Below are positions 1-6,913 of a stretch of 64,000 nt of DNA, one piece after another. The stretch is taken from contig NC_019738.1 of NCBI RefSeq assembly GCF_000317515.1, forward strand, positions 533,501 to 597,500. Direction: 5' to 3'. Source of the DNA: Allocoleopsis franciscana PCC 7113. GTDB taxonomy: Bacteria; Cyanobacteriota; Cyanobacteriia; Cyanobacteriales; Coleofasciculaceae. The number at the start of each line of letters is the position of its first letter. The first letter of the stretch is position 1. The notes beneath the pieces are model-generated. The model searched no databases. It saw only the letters and a program-made list of their open reading frames with translations, and had not been told where the DNA came from. Both the position numbers and the translations under genes were made by a program.

Positions 1-61
1 GTGCCGAACACAACTGTTCATCTGGCTTGCCGAGGTGGATGTTGAGATTATCTTGAGTCAG

Positions 62-103
62 ACTAGTGAACGAGTATTCATGACTCCCCTCGTTCGGGTT
101 AGT
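62..103. repeat. Inverted repeat upstream of the HEPN-ParA gene
   Basis: The arms ACTAGTGAACGAG (62-74) and CTCGTTCGGGTTAGT (89-103) are near-complementary around a 14-base spacer. The repeat lies about 45 bases before the ParA-type gene. It could be an operator or centromere-like site for this cassette, or the terminator of a gene outside the window. No T-tract follows it, which slightly favours a protein-binding site. Function is inference. Confidence 0.4.
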
Positions 104-147
104 CGTATGAGGCGCTGCACTATTTTTGTTTAATCTACAATCTCACG

Positions 148-1476
148 ATGACAAGTAACCACGAACTAGTCGGCAGAGCATTGGGGCTTCTACATCAGGG
201 TTTGTATCCCTTCGTTGAGAAGGAAATGCGTTCAGTTTATGGCGATCGCTGGATTGAAGCAGCAACGCCCAGCGTGCCGAAAGATCCGAATCTGAAGCGC
301 CCTGTTGCAGAAATCCTGCGGCAGGATGTTTCTGCTGTGCTGTTAGTGATGTGGGATCAATGGAATGATGTCTTCCGAAGAACTCTCAGTCCTGATGAAC
401 GTGCCTTGGTTAGACAACTACGCACTACCCGCAACAACTGGGCGCACAATCATACATTCTCTGAGAAAGAGACTTTTCGTGCCCTTGACAGAATGGAGGA
501 ACTTCTCCGCGCAATCGATGCCTCTGAACAAGCAGACATAATTCTCGAATGTATTGAAAATCCACCACCACCGCCGCCACCTCCTTCCCAAATGCGTACA
601 ATTGCGATTCATGCAGCCAAGGGAGGCGTGGGTAAAACTACTTTAGTTGTGAATCTTGCCTATGAACTCGCAAAAAAGGGTAAACGAGTTTTAGTTGTTG
701 ACTTGGATGATTCAGCCAATACCAGTCTATTGTTAGGAGTTAACAAAGCTGATCTAATTGAGCAGGCTAATGATTTAGAAGAAATTGAGCAGGTTTTACA
801 TTCTTTTGGTAATAGACCCGAACTGATAGATTTTTTGATAGAATCTGCTGGAAAAGATTTTAAGGCGAACAAGTACATACACTCCAGTTCGTTTAAAAAC
901 TATTTGAATAACCAGGGTACGCTCGACGTAATACCTAGCAGTTATAGAACTAAAGTTCAGGAGTTACTGATTAGTACTCATCCAAGGAAAAGACTGGAAT
1001 GGGGGCTTAAATGTCTGACAGGTCAGTACGATTTTGTCATCATTGATACACCTCCTACTAAAGATGTCATTAGCGATAACGGACTGTATGCTGCTCAATA
1101 TTTGTTAATTCCATCTCAGATGGAATACCTTTCCATTTATGGAATATTTGAGCCACTAAGAAGGTCAAAATTAATTCAAGAACAGACAAACCAAAAGGGA
1201 GGTAATATCCTTGGTATCGTACCGATGATGACAGATGCTAAACTTGTCCTTCACAAAAAAATCAGAAAGTTAGTAGAAAATACGTTTCCGGATATTAAAG
1301 TCTTTTCTGATGTCAAGCGTTCAACTCATGTTGGGATGGCTTTATCCTCTCGCCAACCCGTATCGGTATATTCTAAGCAACATAAAGAAGTTCCAAGTGA
1401 CATCGGTAATATGTTTTCAGAAATTACTGAAGAATTGATACAAACGATTCAACTGATTGAAAGTAAGAAAAAATAA
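148..1476 (+). CDS. HEPN-like domain fused to ParA-family ATPase
   Basis: A 442-residue protein in two parts. Residues 1-138 resemble a Swt1-type HEPN domain, with the signature RNNWAH at R95-H100 (R-x4-H, the HEPN ribonuclease-type pair). An uninterrupted run of eight prolines at 139-146 separates it from a ParA/MinD-type P-loop ATPase starting near residue 149. The deviant Walker A KGGVGKTT is at 158-165, a DLDDSANT segment follows, and IDTPPT serves as the Walker B-like motif. ParA proteins partition DNA or position complexes with a ParB partner. Here a ParB-like gene follows after 5 bases, so the two probably act together. The HEPN fusion is unusual for ordinary partition systems and hints at RNA cleavage or regulation. 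The start ATG gives a complete HEPN domain. The ATPase call is firm; the HEPN call is likely; the biological role is open. Confidence 0.85.
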   Translation: MTSNHELVGRALGLLHQGLYPFVEKEMRSVYGDRWIEAATPSVPKDPNLKRPVAEILRQDVSAVLLVMWDQWNDVFRRTLSPDERALVRQLRTTRNNWAHNHTFSEKETFRALDRMEELLRAIDASEQADIILECIENPPPPPPPPSQMRTIAIHAAKGGVGKTTLVVNLAYELAKKGKRVLVVDLDDSANTSLLLGVNKADLIEQANDLEEIEQVLHSFGNRPELIDFLIESAGKDFKANKYIHSSSFKNYLNNQGTLDVIPSSYRTKVQELLISTHPRKRLEWGLKCLTGQYDFVIIDTPPTKDVISDNGLYAAQYLLIPSQMEYLSIYGIFEPLRRSKLIQEQTNQKGGNILGIVPMMTDAKLVLHKKIRKLVENTFPDIKVFSDVKRSTHVGMALSSRQPVSVYSKQHKEVPSDIGNMFSEITEELIQTIQLIESKKK

Positions 1477-1481
1477 ATGAT

Positions 1482-2075
1482 ATGGCAGAATTATACGATG
1501 AGCTTGAAACTAGACCCTACCTTCTCTATCTTAATCAAATCAATCTCCCTGAAGTAAGCTCAGAAATTTCAGAAGTTGAGATTAAGAATATTGCTGAAGG
1601 TTTGGAAAAGAAGGGAGTTAACTTTTCTCTTCCTCTAGTTTGCCCTACTGAGGAAGAAGACCAGTATCAGTTACTAACTGGACTACCAATCTATAAAGCT
1701 GCTGAGGTTGCCGGGGTTCAGAAGATTTGGGTATTTCTTATTGCAGCAAAGCAACCAGAGGCAGAAGACGCTGTTGAACAAGCTCTTTTGCAGTCAAAGC
1801 ACAATGAGAGAGTAGGGAAGCCTAATATCAAGGAAAAAGTAGCTGAACCTAAAGACGAAATTCATGACGTTAAAGAATTCTTGGATTTTATCAATGATAC
1901 AAAATCTGACCTTACTTCTATTCCTGGAATTGGGATAAAATCTGTACCAAAGATTGTTGGTAAGCGCCCTTATACATCTATTGAAGAGATGCAGAAGAAG
2001 CTTGGTTCTAAGGCACCTTTGAAGAAGTGGCTAAAAGCCTATCGGCAAATGAAAAGCTCAGGGAATAAACAATAA
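1482..2075 (+). CDS. ParB-like protein with C-terminal helix-hairpin-helix-like region
   Basis: A 197-residue protein starting 5 bases after the HEPN-ParA stop, so very probably co-transcribed. Residues 15-95 have the look of a ParB/Srx N-terminal fold: a predicted site-selection strand, then YQLLTGLPIYKAAEVAG, which aligns by eye with the ParB GERRxRAA box. The arginines of that box are missing (GLPI instead of GERR), so CTP-dependent clamp activity is doubtful. Residues 130-185 contain SIPGIGIKSVPKIVG, a helix-hairpin-helix-like GIG motif, and a lysine-rich end, suggesting DNA or RNA binding. The classical ParB HTH is not seen. Best read as the partner of the upstream ATPase; its exact role is unknown. 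Confidence 0.65.
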   Translation: MAELYDELETRPYLLYLNQINLPEVSSEISEVEIKNIAEGLEKKGVNFSLPLVCPTEEEDQYQLLTGLPIYKAAEVAGVQKIWVFLIAAKQPEAEDAVEQALLQSKHNERVGKPNIKEKVAEPKDEIHDVKEFLDFINDTKSDLTSIPGIGIKSVPKIVGKRPYTSIEEMQKKLGSKAPLKKWLKAYRQMKSSGNKQ

Positions 2076-2173
2076 CAATAATGTCTCCTCGTTCTGCTGC
2101 CTGACGAGTACCTTATTCCAATCGAGTTTACAGCGGTACGGATGCTGAGAAAATAGAATTGGGCTTTATCTAG

Positions 2174-2357
2174 ACTGAGATCTTGCACCATTCTCTACGG
2201 AGCAATATAACCCGCCAAGAGTTTAAACTCTTGGCTCATAGATGAAGTCCACGCTTTGTGGACTAAAATGCCTATCCAGTCGTATGAAGACGAATTGATC
2301 TATGAGACAGTGGCTTTAATCACTGGCGGGTTGTTGCCACTGGTGCAAGATCTCAGT
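2174..2357. mobile_element. MITE-like element with perfect 17-bp terminal inverted repeats
   Basis: This element lies in the gap after the ParB-like gene. ACTGAGATCTTGCACCA (2174-2190) is exactly reverse-complementary to 2341-2357. Nested inside are a second pair, AACCCGCCA (2209-2217) and TGGCGGGTT (2324-2332), and small hairpins including GTCCAC/GTGGAC. There is no ORF of note, and the size is about 184 bp. This architecture fits a non-autonomous miniature element. No clear target duplication could be defined. Confidence 0.75.
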
Positions 2358-2418
2358 AGCGTAATTTTCTAGGCAGCAGTCAGAAGAAACAAAACATTGT
2401 TGTAGGGGGTATTAAAAT

Positions 2419-3609
2419 TTACAACCAGACAACCTGCGATCGCTCCTGTGCCACTTGCTCATAAACTGCCTCAGTTTGCTTGGCTATTTTAGACCAACTG
2501 AAACGTCGCTCTAAATCTTCATAAGCATTATCAATCAACCACTGACTATAGCCAGGGTTTTTCAACACTTCCAAAATTCCCCAAGCCAGAGAGTCCGGGT
2601 TGTTCGTGTAGGTGACAATGCCAGTCTTGGTGTGTTGCACTACCTCTGGAAATCCCCCTGTGTCAGAGACTACCACAGGGACACGAGCAGCAAAGCTTTC
2701 TAGAGCCACAATGCCAAAGGGTTCGTAAAGGCTGGGGAAAACTGCACAATCTGCGATCGTTTGGAACTTATCCAGGTCAGCATCGGACATAAAGCCCGTA
2801 AAATAGCATTTGTGACCAATTCCCAAATCCCAAGCTTGCTTCTTTAAGTGGTCGGTGTTACCACCACCAATAATCACAACCTTGGCATAGCCCCCCATTT
2901 CCCACAAGACTTTTTGGGCAGCGCTGATTAGTATAGAGACGCCCTTTTCATAGGTCATTCGACCCACATAGTAGAATATTTTCTCCCCATCATCAGCAAA
3001 GCGGCGACGGAAGCTCCAGTGGTCAAATTCTGGGGTACGATGTTTCTTTTCGGGACGGACGCCGTTATAAATCACATCCATTTTGTCCCAAGGCGTATCT
3101 AAGGCGCGTTCCACTTCCCGCCGCATATAGTCAGTACAGACAATCACCCGCCAAGCATCATAGGCAAGCAGTTTTTCTTTGCCACAAATATAATGATGGG
3201 TGTCGTTGTAAAGACCGTTATAACGACCAAATTCTGTGGCGTGAATCGTCGCCACCATGGGGGTTTTGAAGTTATGCTTCAGTGCGATCGCGGCATCCCC
3301 CACTAGCCAATCATGGGCATGAATCAAATCAAAAGGCCCTTCTTCGAGAAGAAGTTTGCCCCCATGAAGCCCCATGCTATCGTTCAAATTCACAATCCAG
3401 TGAAAGAAGTCATGACTGGGAGCAACACGTACCCGATGGATATGAACACCATCCACCCGTTCATATAGCGGCGCTTCGCCGAACTCCACAGTAATTAAGT
3501 GAACTTCATGCCCTAATTTAACGATTTCTGGATATAAATCCGCCACATGGCGAGCAATTCCCCCAACAATCCGGGGCGGAAATTCCCAGGCAAGTACCAA
3601 TATCTTCAT
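2419..3609 (-). CDS. Glycosyltransferase family 4 protein
   Basis: A 396-residue GT-B glycosyltransferase. The N-terminus MKILVLAWEFPPRIVGGIAR is the donor/acceptor-loop start typical of GT4 enzymes related to glycogen synthase. The C-terminal half has GRMTYEKGVSILI (sugar-nucleotide Rossmann domain) and EPFGIVALE, the E-x7-E motif that contacts the nucleotide sugar. Its length is normal for GT4. It probably transfers a sugar from an NDP- or UDP-sugar to a glycan or lipid at the cytoplasmic membrane; donor and acceptor cannot be read from sequence. It stands alone, with no glycan operon around it. Confidence 0.9.
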   Translation of the reverse strand: MKILVLAWEFPPRIVGGIARHVADLYPEIVKLGHEVHLITVEFGEAPLYERVDGVHIHRVRVAPSHDFFHWIVNLNDSMGLHGGKLLLEEGPFDLIHAHDWLVGDAAIALKHNFKTPMVATIHATEFGRYNGLYNDTHHYICGKEKLLAYDAWRVIVCTDYMRREVERALDTPWDKMDVIYNGVRPEKKHRTPEFDHWSFRRRFADDGEKIFYYVGRMTYEKGVSILISAAQKVLWEMGGYAKVVIIGGGNTDHLKKQAWDLGIGHKCYFTGFMSDADLDKFQTIADCAVFPSLYEPFGIVALESFAARVPVVVSDTGGFPEVVQHTKTGIVTYTNNPDSLAWGILEVLKNPGYSQWLIDNAYEDLERRFSWSKIAKQTEAVYEQVAQERSQVVWL

Positions 3610-3826
3610 TGCTTCCCCAATTCCCTATACTTTACACAGGTCTACAAACTGACATATTTCTCAAATTTTATTGAATAGATGCAATTGTACTCAGTGACCC
3701 GAAAAAAATCTTTTTGGTGTCTCTGCAAACAGTCCTAAATCAAACTCCACTGATGAATCTGGGGAATCGGGAGATGTAACCCTTGATTTTTCCGGTGCGG
3801 CTATGACGAAAAAGGAATAACTCACT

Positions 3827-4174
3827 ATGAGTATTCTTTGCCGCCAAGTCTCTCTTGCCGAACTGACTACCAGCGCCCGTGCCTATCGACGCCGCTGGCA
3901 GATAGGAATTGAAGCCGCAATAATAACACATCAAGGAAAAACACTGGGGTTCATTGTCCCCCTAGAAATTTTTAATAGTTTGTCTACTGAATCGGTGTGT
4001 AAAATGCCCCTACGAGATTTACAACATTGGCTGTTTCAAAATCGACAAGGGTGGATTGAAGGCATTATGGACGGGCTGATACTGACTTGGCATACTACAG
4101 AAGTCTTGGGCTTTGTTCATCCACGCCACAGTGTTCAGTTACCGTTGCCAGTGATTCATTCGCTGAAACACTAG
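3827..4174 (+). CDS. Small Phd/YefM-like protein, C-terminus possibly altered by a mobile element
   Basis: 115 residues. The first half (VSLAELTTSARAYRRRW... AAIITHQGKTLGFIVPLE) follows the pattern of Phd/YefM antitoxin N-termini: helix, then a strand pair with G-K-x-L/V-x-x-x-V-P. The second half is not recognised. No toxin gene is adjacent. The last codon and the TAG stop lie inside the left terminal repeat of a small element (4168-4284), so the original C-terminus may have been longer or different. An AAGGA-like ribosome site precedes the ATG. The antitoxin-like fold is an inference; treat as hypothetical. Confidence 0.55.
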   Translation: MSILCRQVSLAELTTSARAYRRRWQIGIEAAIITHQGKTLGFIVPLEIFNSLSTESVCKMPLRDLQHWLFQNRQGWIEGIMDGLILTWHTTEVLGFVHPRHSVQLPLPVIHSLKH

Positions 4175-4284
4175 TGCAGCGCGGCAGAAATAACCCACCA
4201 GTCCAAAAAGGTTAAAAAGCTTAGTGTACAAGCGTTCTTTCTTCTGCCTTCTGCCTTCTGCCTTCTGCCTTCTTGCACTAGTGT
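4168..4284. mobile_element. MITE-like element containing a heptamer array
   Basis: Terminal repeats ACACTAGTGCA (4168-4178) and TGCACTAGTGT (4274-4284) are perfectly inverted. The right interior holds four perfect tandem copies of CTTCTGC (4241-4268) plus degenerate ones. The same heptamer in the other orientation forms the 6586-6648 array. The left repeat overlaps the stop codon of the preceding small gene, showing that the element landed at the gene's end. Confidence 0.65.
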
Positions 4285-4339
4285 TTAATTCCCTACGTCT
4301 TCAGACTATAGGGGAGCAGTTATTTGTGCCGTGCTGGAC

Positions 4340-4486
4340 TATAATGTCTCCGCCCTAGGCTTAATAAACCATTAGGGGGGTGAGACTCCCCTCAGTCTGG
4401 AGAGTCTAGTAATAGTGTATTCACTTTCAGGGGACATCTACCATGTTCCTTCATTACCGCCCAGCTTTTTTCGCTGGGCTTTCTTG
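4340..4486 (+). ncRNA. Candidate small RNA with -10 box and terminator
   Basis: A consensus-like TATAAT sits at 4340-4345, with no ORF after it. About 115 bases further lies a rho-independent terminator: GCCCAGC (4459-4465), a T-rich loop, GCTGGGC (4473-4479), then TTTCTT. A transcript starting near 4352 would be about 135 nt. The interior can form a stem around GAGACTCCCC and its partner bases. The -35 region is weak. No match to Yfr1, 6S, SRP or tmRNA was recognised. The transcript is inferred, not shown. Confidence 0.45.
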
Positions 4487-4701
4487 TTGCTGAAGGATTG
4501 GCACTCAGTTTGACCGAGGACTTGCACAAGAAACAATGGCAAAAAATTGTAACGTTAGGAACGACAAACTTGAATTCATCTCCGGGATTTCTCGGAATTT
4601 TGATCACAGAGTTCAAAATCTCGTCTAATAGTTCAGTATTTTCCCGCTATCGCTGAACGGTCTAGCCAGTTTATAAATGATTTAACTAAACACATGCCTT
4701 C

Positions 4702-4734
4702 CCCGCTGTCCTCTAGCCAGCGGGTTTTATTTTT
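4702..4734 (+). terminator. Rho-independent terminator-like hairpin
   Basis: CCCGCTG (4702-4708) pairs with CAGCGGG (4718-4724) over a 9-base loop, followed by TTTTATTTTT. It has a good intrinsic-terminator shape on the + strand. No annotated + strand gene precedes it, so it may end an unannotated short transcript starting after the 4486 terminator. Confidence 0.6.
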
Positions 4735-4840
4735 CGGCAGAGTTCAGACAGTGAGTTCTCTAAAGGAATAAAATTTGACCCAACTGCATAAGAGGGACTG
4801 ATTTTAGAGATAGATACTTATAAGACTGGAAATTAATATT

Positions 4841-4867
4841 CCGCACCCATCCGGGTGCGGATTCTTT
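4841..4867. terminator. Strong GC hairpin downstream of panC/cmk
   Basis: CCGCACCC (4841-4848) pairs perfectly with GGGTGCGG (4853-4860) around a 4-base loop; ATTCTTT follows on the + strand. It lies 35 bases past the stop of the minus-strand panC/cmk gene, so it may end that transcript, or a short + strand one. The poor T-tract on the minus side leaves the direction open. Confidence 0.55.
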
Positions 4868-4894
4868 GTAAAAGAAAGTCCAGCCACCTCGCCT

Positions 4895-6493
4895 TCACAC
4901 CTCTAGGGATAATGGGATGGCTTGGAGTGTTCGGTAAAGGTTGACAATGTGTTCGGTAACGTCCGTAATACTTAGACCATCCGTGACCACTTCAATGGCA
5001 TCAGTAGCCTTGCGTAGGGGTGCCAAAGCACGAGTGCTATCACGAATGTCACGCTGTTGAATATCTTGTTCTAGCTGCTCTAAACTCACAATTGGCAGTT
5101 CTTGGTCTTTCAGGTCTTGTTGGCGTCGCCTTGCCCTTTCTTGGACAGAGGCGGTTAAGAAAATTTTGAGTTCGGCATCGGGAAAAACGTGGGTGCCAAT
5201 ATCACGACCTTCGACCACAATGCCACCCTGACAACCCCACTGCTGCTGTTGTTTGACTAACTCCCGGCGTACCGCTGGTTGAGCCGCGATCGCAGATACA
5301 TTACCCGTGACTTCCTGGGAACGAATAACTTGGGTGACATCCTCTCCATCAATCCAAACACGGTAGCGCAAGGGTAACGAGTCCTGGGGAGTTAATGCTG
5401 ACTCTGCCTGTGGCTCATTCGTCAGATAAATTTGAGACTGACTGACGAGTTCAGCGATCGCCGATTCATTGTCTAAGTCAATTCCTGCTTCCATTACCCG
5501 CCAAGTTACAGCGCGATACATGGCACCCGTATCCAAATGCATCAACCCTAAAGACTGAGCCACTCGGCGGGCGACGGTGGATTTCCCAGCCCCCGCCGGT
5601 CCATCAATGGCTACAATGGGCTGACGGTTATACAGCAGGATGTTGTCGATTAAACGAGTGGTACCCAGACGTGCCGCGATCGCCAATAAGCCACAGTCCT
5701 CGACTTGCTCTAACGGGGTCAACGTTTTGGGATGAACGAGTTCAACGTACTCCACTTGCAGTTCGCTCACTCCAGCCAATTCTGACTTGACCGTCTCAAT
5801 CAAACTCATGCCCTCGCGCTCTCCTGATTTAAACACCTTCTGGGCTTGCTGCAAAGCTTGAAATAGGATCGGTGCTTGAGCTCTTTGTGCGGGGGTCAAA
5901 TATTGATTGCGGGAACTCAGAGCCAGTCCCGATGCTTCCCGCACAATGGGACAGGCGACAATTTCCACTGACCCATTTAAATCGGCTACAATGCGCCGGA
6001 TAATTGCTAGTTGCTGTGCATCCTTCTGACCGAAATAAGCACGCTCTGGTTGTACGAGGTTCAACAGCTTTGTCACCACCGTAGCGACTCCCTGAAAGTG
6101 TCCCTGGCGAGAGCGACCACATAATACAGAGGTCATCGAGGTGGGTGGAACAACTTGAGTCACCTGGATACCCATATCTGAGCTTGACAGGTGATTTCCG
6201 TAGAATTCGACCACCGTCGGGGCAAAAATTGCATCCACTCCCAGCCGTTCACACTGCTGTTGATCCGCCTCCAACTGACGTGGGTATCGCTGTAAATCTT
6301 CAGTGGGGCCAAACTGTAGTGGATTCACAAAAATGCTGACAATGACTAAGTTATTTTCCTGCCTTGCCCGCTCAATTAAACTAAAGTGACCCCTATGCAA
6401 GGCTCCCATGGTTGGGACAAGACCAACGTCCTTACCGTTGCGGTAACGTTCTAAGTAGCAGAGCAATCCCGCTGTTGTCGTAAACAGGCGCAT
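4895..6493 (-). CDS. panC/cmk: Bifunctional pantoate-beta-alanine ligase / cytidylate kinase
   Basis: A 532-residue fusion characteristic of cyanobacteria. Residues 1 to about 285 are pantothenate synthetase, which joins pantoate and beta-alanine using ATP (coenzyme A pathway). Motifs VPTMGALHRGH (HxGH nucleotidylyl-transferase box) and YFGQKDAQQL are visible. From about residue 292, IVAIDGPAGAGKST is the P-loop of cytidylate kinase, which phosphorylates CMP and dCMP; DTGAMYRAVTW and EGRDIGTHVFPDAELKIFLTAS follow as the substrate-binding and lid segments. Both halves look complete. The ATG at 6493 begins directly at the conserved ligase N-terminus. The gene is monocistronic here, with a hairpin downstream. 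Confidence 0.97.
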   Translation of the reverse strand: MRLFTTTAGLLCYLERYRNGKDVGLVPTMGALHRGHFSLIERARQENNLVIVSIFVNPLQFGPTEDLQRYPRQLEADQQQCERLGVDAIFAPTVVEFYGNHLSSSDMGIQVTQVVPPTSMTSVLCGRSRQGHFQGVATVVTKLLNLVQPERAYFGQKDAQQLAIIRRIVADLNGSVEIVACPIVREASGLALSSRNQYLTPAQRAQAPILFQALQQAQKVFKSGEREGMSLIETVKSELAGVSELQVEYVELVHPKTLTPLEQVEDCGLLAIAARLGTTRLIDNILLYNRQPIVAIDGPAGAGKSTVARRVAQSLGLMHLDTGAMYRAVTWRVMEAGIDLDNESAIAELVSQSQIYLTNEPQAESALTPQDSLPLRYRVWIDGEDVTQVIRSQEVTGNVSAIAAQPAVRRELVKQQQQWGCQGGIVVEGRDIGTHVFPDAELKIFLTASVQERARRRQQDLKDQELPIVSLEQLEQDIQQRDIRDSTRALAPLRKATDAIEVVTDGLSITDVTEHIVNLYRTLQAIPLSLEV

Positions 6494-6585
6494 GAAATTC
6501 TAGAATTTGGTTTGAGCTTAAATCGCCGGAATCCCCACGCTTTCCCCTAGGGTGGCAATGGGAGGAGCATCACTTTGATGTTATA

Positions 6586-6648
6586 GCAAAAGGCAGAAGG
6601 CAGAAGGCAGAAGGCAGAAGGCAGAAGGCAAAAGGCAGAAGGCAGAAG
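6586..6648. repeat. GCAGAAG heptamer tandem array (9 units)
   Basis: Nine consecutive 7-base units run from 6586 to 6648. Seven read GCAGAAG and two read GCAAAAG (first and seventh). This is the reverse complement of the unit in 4241-4268. Such short tandemly repeated repetitive sequences are known from filamentous cyanobacteria. It lies upstream of panC/cmk and outside any gene. Confidence 0.9.
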
Positions 6649-6761
6649 GATTATTACTGGTATGTGGTCGTAATGACCCATAAAGAAAGTCCTAACTCTT
6701 ATGGCTACAGCTCTAGCAATAGCAATTCGATGACTTCCAGCCAGTCAGGGATTGGCCTAAC

Positions 6762-6799
6762 AAGTGAAGCCCCCCGCTTAAAGCCGGAGGGCTTCACTT
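6762..6799. repeat. Long hairpin resembling IS200/IS605-type end structure
   Basis: AAGTGAAGCCC (6762-6772) is perfectly inverted at 6789-6799, with a partly pairing CCCGCTTAAAGCCGG centre. The GAAGCCC/GGGCTTC hairpin type is common at ends of IS200/IS605-like elements in cyanobacteria. It may equally act as a terminator for the minus-strand rlpA-like gene ending at 6914. No transposase is nearby. Confidence 0.5.
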
Positions 6800-6913
6800 C
6801 AAAAATTCTAAAGTTAAAAATCCAAAAATGGAGCAGTTTGCTGGCGTTCCTACCGTTTGAATTGGACTTTTAAATTTACAGCGCTCCAGCAGGGGAGGCT
6901 TCCCCCTCTGCCC

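Noticed and set aside
1-147. Possible end of an upstream gene
   Set aside because: No frame gives more than a few residues of plausible coding sequence before a stop.
148-2075. Ordinary plasmid parAB partition locus
   Set aside because: The ParB GERR box and HTH are missing and the ATPase has an extra HEPN-like domain; no replication gene is seen.
2174-2357. CRISPR or tRNA reading of the hairpin-rich region
   Set aside because: No spaced direct repeats and no cloverleaf; the terminal inverted repeats explain the structure.
6664-6873. 69-codon + strand open frame after the heptamer array
   Set aside because: Low-complexity serine/asparagine start, overlaps the 6762-6799 hairpin, no ribosome site and no recognisable domain.
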